Origin: Streptosporangiaceae bacterium
Lineage (GTDB): Bacteria > Actinomycetota > Actinomycetes > Streptosporangiales > Streptosporangiaceae
NCBI GenBank assembly: GCA_030045295.1
Contig: JASIGD010000154.1
Location: forward strand, 1-12,535
Length of the DNA: 12,535 nucleotides
Reading direction: 5' to 3'
Positions 6,288-11,242 of this stretch are shown piece after piece (the first letter of the stretch is position 1; every line of letters begins with the position of its first letter). The notes under the pieces were generated by a model. That model worked only from the letters and a program-made list of their open reading frames with translations. It made no database searches and had not been told where the DNA came from. The position numbers and the translations under genes are program-made.

Positions 6288-7289
6288 TCAGGAACCGGGA
6301 TCGATCATCGACTTGATCAGGGTCCCCTGCTTTACCTCGGCGGTGTACTGCTGGCCGAGGATGCCGAACTGAAGCATCGCCGTGGCCACGCGCTGGATGC
6401 GCGTCTCGTCCACCGGACCGATCGGGAAATCGGGCAACGCCATGACCGCGGTCACCAGGGTCGGCAGTTTGTCGGACTCAGCCATAGCGGTCTCGACGGC
6501 GGACCGGTTGCTGTCGGCGAGCGCCTGTCCCTCCTCGATCGCCCGCACGAACGCGGCCGCCGTGTGCGGGTACTTCTCCGCCCACGCCCGGGTGGCCACG
6601 TACCCGTCGACCGGGAAGTTCAGCGTGGCACCCTGGTCCAGGTCAGCCAGTTCCCGCTCGCCGTACTGCTCGGCGGCCACGGTGACGTAGGGTTCGGCCA
6701 GGAACGCCGCGTCCCAGGAGCCGTCGCGGAGCTCGGCGGGCATCGCCGGGAAGCCCTTCTGGTCGGTGATGAAGGTGACCTCCGAGGGCGAGATTCCGTG
6801 CTCGGACAGCAGCGCGCTGATCAGCAGGGTCCCGATGCTGTTGGTCCCGTTGACCCCGATCGTCTTGCCGGCCAGCTCACCGACGGTCGTGATGGGCGAG
6901 CCCGTGGTGGTGACCAGCACGCGAGTATCCGGTCGCAGGGTCGAGGCCTCGGCCAGGATACGGAACCTGGCCCCCGCGGCCTGCGCCGAGATGTAGCCCT
7001 CGTACGCTCCGGCGCTGATGTCGACCTGGCCCTTGAGCTGGTCTTTGATGATCGCCGCGCTGCTGGGTATCTTCTCGATCGTGACGTGCAGCCCCTGCTT
7101 GGCGAACAGCCCCTCGTCCAGCGCGATATACAGGCCGGCCAGGTCGACTGTGGGAATGGCGGCGACCCTGACGTTGGTCTCCTCCAGGCCGGACAGCGTG
7201 GCGTTACTGCTTGCGGTGCACCCGGCGGTGGCCAGGGCGGTAACCGCCGCGGCGACGAGCGGCAGCGCACGGAACTTCCCGGTATTCAT
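6288..7289 (-). CDS. ABC transporter substrate-binding lipoprotein, NMT1/SsuA-like
   Basis: A 333-aa periplasmic-type binding protein expected to be tethered outside the membrane. The signal peptide (residues 1-23: basic start, hydrophobic LVAAAVTALAT) ends in a lipobox TAGC with lipidated Cys24. The mature part starts VRVAAIPTVDLAGLYIALDEGLFAKQGLHVTI, the classic opening of the NMT1/SsuA/ThiY type II fold. It continues with QVDISAGAYEG, LAGKTIGVNGTNSIGTLLISALL, GSWDAAFLAEPYV, FPVDGYVATRAWAEKYPHTAAAFVRAI and a C-terminal helical lobe. Ligands in this family include aliphatic sulfonates, nitrate, taurine and thiamine precursors; none can be chosen from sequence. No permease or ATPase gene is adjacent, so it is an orphan component here. 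A G-rich run with GCAGG lies before the ATG. No TPP-type leader was seen upstream. Confidence 0.92.
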   Translation of the reverse strand: MNTGKFRALPLVAAAVTALATAGCTASSNATLSGLEETNVRVAAIPTVDLAGLYIALDEGLFAKQGLHVTIEKIPSSAAIIKDQLKGQVDISAGAYEGYISAQAAGARFRILAEASTLRPDTRVLVTTTGSPITTVGELAGKTIGVNGTNSIGTLLISALLSEHGISPSEVTFITDQKGFPAMPAELRDGSWDAAFLAEPYVTVAAEQYGERELADLDQGATLNFPVDGYVATRAWAEKYPHTAAAFVRAIEEGQALADSNRSAVETAMAESDKLPTLVTAVMALPDFPIGPVDETRIQRVATAMLQFGILGQQYTAEVKQGTLIKSMIDPGS

Positions 7290-7487
7290 CCTGCCCCCCC
7301 GGGCATCGCGAATCAGCTTGTGGCCCTACGCGAGCACCCCCTGAGCGTCCCCGCCCACAGCCACCCCATTAATGAGTAGCCGTAAGCCTAGTGATCCCGT
7401 CTGACGGCCGGGCGATAATTGGCAAGCACCCTCACTTATCTTTGAAATCTGTCAGCCGCCGAATCGGCGCACATCACGCTCAGGAGA

Positions 7488-7519
7488 TCGTCCTGCCCGC
7501 CCCGGTCAGCGCAGGACGA
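7488..7519. repeat. 9-bp perfect inverted repeat (hairpin)
   Basis: TCGTCCTGC and its exact complement GCAGGACGA flank a 14-base GC-rich loop. It is stable enough to form in RNA from either strand, but no U-run follows on either side. Its role is unknown; it might belong to the leader of the lipoprotein gene, to a small RNA, or to an old mobile element. Confidence 0.4.
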
Positions 7520-7697
7520 CTCGCCGGGCCGACGCTGGTTCACGCGGGCCCTGGAGGTCCTGCGGACCCCGCCGCCTGAGGATGAACCAACAAAGTAACT
7601 CAGCGACCGACTTTTCCGCAAGGTATGCCGCCTGGCCTCGGGCTGGACCCGGAGCAGCGACCTTGGCTGCCACGCGGCAAGAGCTAGCAAAGATTAT

Positions 7698-7726
7698 TTG
7701 CATCCCTATTCGAACGAATCTATATT
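7698..7726 (+). promoter_or_regulatory. Primary-sigma promoter upstream of the DUF6504 gene
   Basis: TTGCAT and TATATT with exactly 17 bases between them make the best vegetative-type promoter in the window, in a local AT-rich patch. The start site is expected near 7733, giving a leader of about 150 bases before the ATG at 7883. The -10 and spacer are overlapped by the palindromes at 7708-7728, which points to repression. Confidence 0.6.
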
Positions 7727-7728
7727 CG
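7708..7728. promoter_or_regulatory. Overlapping ATTCG/CGAAT palindromes, SOS-box-like operator
   Basis: Three half-sites lie in alternating orientation: ATTCG-AA-CGAAT at 7708-7719, and CGAAT-CTAT-ATTCG at 7715-7728, sharing the middle one. The second has the 5-4-5 geometry of the Gram-positive LexA box (CGAAC-N4-GTTCG) and differs by one symmetric change in each arm. It covers the -10 region, a usual place for a repressor. LexA is a plausible binder, given the DUF6504 gene downstream, but another dyad-binding repressor is possible. Confidence 0.5.
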
Positions 7729-7882
7729 ATGACAGTCACCAGGGCCGAACCCGGCGCCGACCCCAGAACCCAGGCGATCACAGATCGCGCTGTCTGTCTT
7801 CCTCCCGCTCGGCAGCGACAACCTGGGCAATCCGGCCGGACCCGGCGAGCACCACGCGGCGGGCAGGGAGGACGGCAGCGGC

Positions 7883-8188
7883 ATGAGCAGGGTGTACGGC
7901 GAGCCGGTTAACGTTCAAGCCAGGGACGACGGCAGGCCGGTCAGGTTCGTATGGCGCGGCCGCCTGTATACCGTTCGCGCGATCCTCGAGCACTGGGTCG
8001 TCAACCGGGAGTGGTGGCAGGACCTCGAGGCCCCGGCCCCCGAGGCTCCCGGGCCCGCGGCCGGGCAGCCGGACCTGGAGTTCTGGCGGATCGAGGCCGC
8101 ACCCGGGCCGGGCATGACCCCGGGTGTCTACGAATTGCGCCGCGAGATCGCCGCCGGCACCTGGACCCTCCGCCTGGGCATCACGTGA
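7883..8188 (+). CDS. DUF6504 family protein
   Basis: A small soluble protein of 101 aa. The start MSRVYGEPVNVQARDDGRPVRFVWRGR, then LYTVRAILEHWV and REWWQD, is the DUF6504 pattern: a compact beta domain in which a W/RGR...V..I..HW core is conserved. The C-terminal part (LEFWRIEAAPG, VYELRREIAAGTWTLRLGI) completes the fold. The function is not established. From general knowledge, this family in actinobacteria often sits beside DNA polymerase Y/ImuB-like and DnaE2 genes of the mutagenic repair system; none of those is in this window. The start is set by a purine-rich GGGAGGACGG about 10 bases upstream and by family alignment. The upstream promoter carries an SOS-like operator. The stop lies in an 8-bp palindrome shared with the convergent MBL gene. 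Confidence 0.85.
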   Translation: MSRVYGEPVNVQARDDGRPVRFVWRGRLYTVRAILEHWVVNREWWQDLEAPAPEAPGPAAGQPDLEFWRIEAAPGPGMTPGVYELRREIAAGTWTLRLGIT

Positions 8189-9002
8189 CCGCCGCAGCGG
8201 TGCCGTTCAGGTGCTCGATGTACCGCAGGGCCGAGCGCCGGACCGTCTCCCAGGCCCCGGACCGCAGCACCGGAGCCCACCAGCCGCCGTAGATCCGGTC
8301 GAACTGGTAGGGCCGAACCGCCTCGGCCACGCCTAGCACCGCCGTCTCGGACAGCGGCAGCCGGTTCGGCGCCGACCAGACGAACGTCACCCGGTCCTCG
8401 CCCGGCGTCACGATGATCGTGTCGCCGCTGAACAGCGCCCCGCGCCCCTCGGCCCCGGAAGCCCAGTGCAGCACGGCGCTGCCAGGAAAGTGCCCGCCGC
8501 ACTGGACAAGCGTCACCCCGGGCAGCACAGCCAGCGTCCCGTACCACATCCGCACCCGCAAGCCCTCGCCCGCCCGCAGCCACGCGGCGTCGTCCACCGG
8601 GACCAGGATCTCCGCCCCGAACTCGCGGGTCCATTCCGCGATCGCGCCGTAGAAGTGCGGGTGGCTGGCGGTCACGAAGCTCAGCCCGCCCGCCTCGCGC
8701 ACCGCGGCCACCGCGGCGTCGTCGATGAACCCGGACGGGTCCCACAGCAGGTTGCCCCCGGCCGTCGAAACCAGCAGCGAGCGCTGCCCGATCGCGAACG
8801 GCGGCTCCGCGCCGATTCCGGTCAGCCCGGGCTCGATCGCCCTGATGTCGGAGGCGTGCCCCGCCGCGGCCAGATCGGCCAGCGTGGTCCAGCGCTGCCC
8901 GCCCGGTGGCACCCACTGCCGTTCGTCCGCGCACACGGCGCAGACCCCGGGGCGCGGATCGGGGAAGTGGTTACCGCAGGTGGCGCACACCGAAGTCGCC
9001 AT
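8181..9002 (-). CDS. MBL-fold metallo-hydrolase with N-terminal zinc ribbon
   Basis: A 273-aa protein. Residues 6-24 form a four-cysteine zinc ribbon (CATCG at 6-10, CAVC at 21-24). A metallo-beta-lactamase-like fold follows: strands around RSLLVSTAGGNLLWDPSG (75-91), the metal motif region TASHPHFYGAIAEW (112-124), GGHFPGSAVLHW (His171) and LFSGDTIIV (Asp194). The usual HxHxDH is HPHFYG here (His114, His116, then no Asp-His), so the second metal site is changed or lost. Similar reduced motifs occur in MBL-like proteins of actinobacteria with no known substrate. TAGGA five bases before the ATG supports this start. The gene ends by overlapping the DUF6504 stop. Its promoter lies between inverted copies of a repeated motif. 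The fold is confident; activity is unknown. Confidence 0.88.
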   Translation of the reverse strand: MATSVCATCGNHFPDPRPGVCAVCADERQWVPPGGQRWTTLADLAAAGHASDIRAIEPGLTGIGAEPPFAIGQRSLLVSTAGGNLLWDPSGFIDDAAVAAVREAGGLSFVTASHPHFYGAIAEWTREFGAEILVPVDDAAWLRAGEGLRVRMWYGTLAVLPGVTLVQCGGHFPGSAVLHWASGAEGRGALFSGDTIIVTPGEDRVTFVWSAPNRLPLSETAVLGVAEAVRPYQFDRIYGGWWAPVLRSGAWETVRRSALRYIEHLNGTAAAVT

Positions 9003-9010
9003 CGTGTCCT

Positions 9011-9060
9011 ACCACCGCCCGTTCGGAATATAAAGATCATTTTACCGAACGGACGGTGGT
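9011..9060 (-). promoter_or_regulatory. MBL gene promoter flanked by 16-bp inverted motifs
   Basis: A 16-bp arm (9011-9026) is repeated in inverted form at 9045-9060 with one mismatch. The 18-bp centre (9027-9044) contains only two G/C bases. On the minus strand it offers TATATT (9032-9027) as a -10, 24 bases before the ATG. The -35 position (about 9050-9055) falls inside the distal arm and is a poor match, so an activator or alternative sigma factor may be needed. The proximal arm would sit across the transcription start. Confidence 0.55.
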
Positions 9061-9212
9061 GTCACCCTTCCACCCCAGCCAGCGGCCCACCGGACCGAAC
9101 GGACGGTGGCGTCACCCTCCCAGCCCAGCCAGCGGCCCACCGGACCGAACGGACGGTGGCGTCACCCTCCCAGCCCAGCCGGCCGCCCGCCCGGACCGAA
9201 CGGACGGTGGCG
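9044..9212. repeat. Tandem array of a ~50-bp repeat (3 full units plus a partial)
   Basis: The core ACCGAACGGACGGTGG occurs at 9044, 9094, 9144 and 9195, a period of 50, 50 and 51 bp. Units 1 and 2 differ at 3 of 50 positions. Unit 3 diverges in its last third, and unit 4 keeps only the core plus a few bases. Across each junction CCACCG...CGGTGG forms an imperfect palindrome around CCGAACGG. The period is not a multiple of three and the array lies outside every supported gene, so it is non-coding. It occupies the space between the sqdB-like stop and the MBL promoter. Confidence 0.85.
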
Positions 9213-9255
9213 CGACTCTCCCGCCCGCCCGGTCGGCTGCGGGGAGGAGGAGGGT

Positions 9256-10410
9256 TCAGCCCGCGGTCGGCTCGCGCCAGTTCACGGTCGGGCGCAGCGC
9301 CTCGAGGCGGACCCGGTGGGCGTACCGCTTGGTGATCTCGAACAGCGACTCGATCAGGGTGTTCGACAGCAGGTGCGGCTCCAGGCCGAGCTCGATCAGC
9401 TTGGTGTGCTTGACGTTGTAGTAGTGCTCGGGCAACTCCACCCGCGGGTTGTCCAGGTTCTCGACCGTGACTTCCTCGGGGCTGGCCGCCTTGATCGTCT
9501 CGGCGATCTCCTTGACCGACATGGACTCGGTCATCTGGTTGAACACCCGGAAGTCGCCCCGGTTGGCCGGGTTCTCGCAGGCCAGCTGGATGCAGCGGAC
9601 CGTGTCCCGGATATCGATGATGCCGCGGGTCTGGCCGCCCTCGCCGTACACGGTCAGCGGGTGGCCGATGACCGCCTGGATGGTGAACCTGTTCAGCACG
9701 GTGCCGAACACCGCGTCGTAGTCGAACCTGGTCGCCAGCCGCTCGTCCCTGGCCGTCTCGTTGGTCTGCTGGCCGTAGACCACGCCCTGATTCAGGTCGG
9801 TGGCCCGCAGGTCCCAGATCCGGCACGCGAACTCGATGTTGTGGCTGTCGTGCACCTTGGACAGGTGGTAGAACGAGCCCGGCCGCTTCGGGAACAGCAC
9901 CCGGTCGGTCCGGCCGTTGTGCTCCAGGTCCAGCCAGCCTTCCTCGATGTCGATGTTCGGCGTGCCGTACTCGCCCATCGTGCCCAGCTTGACCAGGTGG
10001 ATGTCCGGGTTGGTCTCGGCGATCGCGAACAGCAGGTTGAGGTTGCCGACCACGTTGTTCTGCTGGGTGTAGACCGCGTGGTGGCGGTCGATCATCGAGT
10101 ACGGAGCGGCCCGCTGCTCGGCGAAGTGGACTACCGCCTCGGGCTCGAAGTCCCGGATGATGTGGTACGTGAACAGCGCGTCCGTCAGGTCGCCGACGTA
10201 GAGGCCGATCTTCTTGCCGGTCAGCTCCCGCCACACCGCGATCCGCGTCTGTAGCGGCTCGATCGGCACCAGGGACTCGACTCCGAGCTCGTTGTCGTAG
10301 CTCCTGCGTACGAAGTTGTCGGCGACGGCCACGTCGTGACCTGCCTCCGACAGGTGCAGCGCCGTGGGCCAGCCCAAGTACCCGTCCCCGCCCAACACCA
10401 AGATTTTCAT
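9256..10410 (-). CDS. sqdB: UDP-sulfoquinovose synthase-like NAD-dependent SDR (SQD1/SqdB type)
   Basis: A 384-aa extended SDR enzyme. In plants and cyanobacteria this enzyme makes UDP-sulfoquinovose from UDP-glucose and sulfite, using tightly bound NAD+. The resemblance is close over the full length: GGDGYLGWPTALHLS (Rossmann loop 7-14), VDN/VADN-type strand, FVRRSYDNELG, VVHFAEQRAAPYSMIDR, VYTQQNNVVGNLNLLFAI, VKLGTMGEYGTPNIDIEEG, FYHLSKVHDSHNI, RATDLNQGVVYG, LTVYGEGGQTRGIIDIRDT, FRVFNQMTE and EHYYNVKHTKLIELGLEPH. Active-site residues Thr144, Tyr181 and Lys185 match Arabidopsis SQD1 Thr145, Tyr182 and Lys186. ATG 10410 is chosen over 10518 because AGGAG lies 7 bases upstream and the Rossmann motif starts at residue 3. 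It is divergent from the GtrA gene. No sulfoquinovosyltransferase (SqdX) is visible. Confidence 0.9.
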   Translation of the reverse strand: MKILVLGGDGYLGWPTALHLSEAGHDVAVADNFVRRSYDNELGVESLVPIEPLQTRIAVWRELTGKKIGLYVGDLTDALFTYHIIRDFEPEAVVHFAEQRAAPYSMIDRHHAVYTQQNNVVGNLNLLFAIAETNPDIHLVKLGTMGEYGTPNIDIEEGWLDLEHNGRTDRVLFPKRPGSFYHLSKVHDSHNIEFACRIWDLRATDLNQGVVYGQQTNETARDERLATRFDYDAVFGTVLNRFTIQAVIGHPLTVYGEGGQTRGIIDIRDTVRCIQLACENPANRGDFRVFNQMTESMSVKEIAETIKAASPEEVTVENLDNPRVELPEHYYNVKHTKLIELGLEPHLLSNTLIESLFEITKRYAHRVRLEALRPTVNWREPTAG

Positions 10411-10441
10411 GCTCCGGCTCCTACGTTTCCTTCTGTCAGAT

Positions 10442-10503
10442 TGCTGTGAGTTTGCCCTGCCATCGTGCAGAAAACCGCACGGGGGCGGTAACGTGCTGTG
10501 AGT
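10442..10503. repeat. 10-bp direct repeat in the sqdB-gtrA divergent region
   Basis: TGCTGTGAGT occurs at 10442-10451 and again at 10494-10503, 52 bp or about five helical turns apart, on the sqdB side of the divergent region. Between them a 5-bp inverted repeat (CGTGC at 10464-10468, GCACG at 10477-10481) brackets an A-rich centre. In-phase direct repeats suggest paired binding of one regulator to the sqdB promoter. A binding role is inference. Confidence 0.4.
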
Positions 10504-10551
10504 ACGGATGCTGAACACCCTCCTCGCTTGGTCGCATAGGGCGGCTTAGCC

Positions 10552-10621
10552 AGGTTAGCTTGTACCGGCCTGCGGTTTCCGTACTGTATACCTGCTCCTT
10601 GTTTGGTCGGCTAGCTAACCT
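10552..10621 (+). promoter_or_regulatory. Candidate gtrA promoter between 9-bp inverted arms
   Basis: AGGTTAGCT (10552-10560) and its exact complement AGCTAACCT (10613-10621) are 52 bp apart. Between them lies TTGTAC-N16-TACTGT (10560-10587), a fair primary-sigma promoter for the GtrA gene. The right arm abuts the ribosome site (AGGA, 10622-10625), 5 bases before the ATG at 10631. The left arm would be upstream of the transcript, so a DNA-level operator pair or loop fits better than an RNA hairpin. Confidence 0.4.
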
Positions 10622-10630
10622 AGGACATAG

Positions 10631-11242
10631 ATGGCTCTGGTAACCAATCGGCTCGGCGACACGCTGGCCCGTAAGGCCCGCGGCAAGCTCGGCATTCGCT
10701 TCGGCCGCTTTGCCGTCGCGGCCATCGCGGCCTTCGCCACGACCGAGGTGGTGCTCACCATATGCGCCGGGCCGCTCAAGCTGAGCGCGACCTGGGCCAG
10801 CTTGATCAGCTGGTTCTCCGGCGCCCTGGTGAGCTACGTGCTCAGCCGCTGGGCGTGGAGCCGGAAGGGCCGCCCGAACCTGCTGAAGGAGACCTTGCCG
10901 TTCTGGGTGGTCTCGGCCATGGTCGTCGTCATCCTTACGCTGGCGACCAAGTTTGCTTACCACGCGGCATCCTGGCTGGGCCTGAGCGGCGTAGAGCGGG
11001 TGCTGTTCGTGGACGCCGTGTACGCCGTGGCCAACATCGGCACGTTCGTGCTGCGGTTCCTGTTCTTCCACTACGTCCTCTTCGCCGGATCCTCCGCCCA
11101 GGACGCTCCCGCCGCCGCGGAGGAGGCGCTCGCCTCGACCGATCCCGGGCCCGAGCCGTTCGTCTGGGCCAAGGACTCCACCGGGCCGATGCGCGAGCTC
11201 CCTGAAAGCGAAGACCCCGAAGGCTCAGCCGGCGCGGACTGA
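10631..11242 (+). CDS. GtrA family membrane protein
   Basis: A 203-aa integral membrane protein with four hydrophobic helices at about 26-47, 53-73, 90-113 and 124-152. The GtrA signature region SYVLSRWAWSRKGR follows helix 2, and FLFFHYVLF closes helix 4. GtrA-like proteins are thought to flip polyprenyl-phosphate-linked sugars across the membrane for cell-wall or O-antigen modification. That fits the DPM1-like glycosyltransferase encoded head-on to it. After residue 153 there is a roughly 50-residue acidic, Pro/Ala-rich tail, probably cytoplasmic and disordered. Residues 147-203 are encoded antisense to the glycosyltransferase tail (172-bp overlap), which is unusually long. AGGA 5 bases before the ATG sets the start. 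It is transcribed divergently from the sqdB-like gene. Confidence 0.9.
   Translation: MALVTNRLGDTLARKARGKLGIRFGRFAVAAIAAFATTEVVLTICAGPLKLSATWASLISWFSGALVSYVLSRWAWSRKGRPNLLKETLPFWVVSAMVVVILTLATKFAYHAASWLGLSGVERVLFVDAVYAVANIGTFVLRFLFFHYVLFAGSSAQDAPAAAEEALASTDPGPEPFVWAKDSTGPMRELPESEDPEGSAGAD

Larger units (their letters stand above)
7290..7882. other. 593-bp intergenic stretch without a convincing gene
   Basis: It separates the start of the minus-strand lipoprotein gene from the plus-strand DUF6504 gene. Two AT-rich islands (about 7366-7455 and 7680-7735) stand out from the GC-rich background; the second holds the promoter/operator annotated separately. A hairpin lies at 7488-7519 and smaller inverted repeats at 7457-7469 and 7556-7568. 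Short open frames here have neither the window's GC3 pattern nor family motifs. No tRNA or riboswitch fold was recognised. Confidence 0.6.

Noticed and set aside
7290..7450. TPP or other riboswitch in the lipoprotein leader
   Set aside because: No conserved thi-box core (such as CUGAGA with the downstream conserved segment) or other known aptamer landmark was found on the minus strand.
7506..7781. 91-codon minus-strand frame in the intergenic stretch
   Set aside because: No ribosome site or family motif. It runs across the AT-rich promoter patch and has none of the window's usual codon bias.
7582..7911. 109-codon plus-strand frame ahead of the DUF6504 gene
   Set aside because: Low GC3 at the start, Arg/Gly-rich out-of-frame composition at the end, the ribosome-like GAGG directly abuts the ATG, it spans the promoter/operator and overlaps the true start of the next gene.
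9044..9212. Tandem repeats as a CRISPR array
   Set aside because: The whole ~50-bp unit is repeated, with no unique spacers, and no cas genes are nearby.
9062..10234. 390-codon minus-strand frame through the repeat array and sqdB-like gene
   Set aside because: It is a frame-shifted shadow of the sqdB-like gene. The 50-bp period is not a multiple of three, so the repeats do not keep one peptide frame.
10411..10518. N-terminal extension of the sqdB-like protein to the ATG at 10518
   Set aside because: AGGAG lies 7 bases before ATG 10410, the Rossmann motif starts at residue 3 from there, and the extension is Arg/Ser-rich with no match to SQD1-type proteins.
10436..11071. 211-codon minus-strand frame opposite the GtrA gene
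   Set aside because: The opposite strand encodes four clear membrane helices and the GtrA signature; this frame is His/Arg/Gln-rich shadow.
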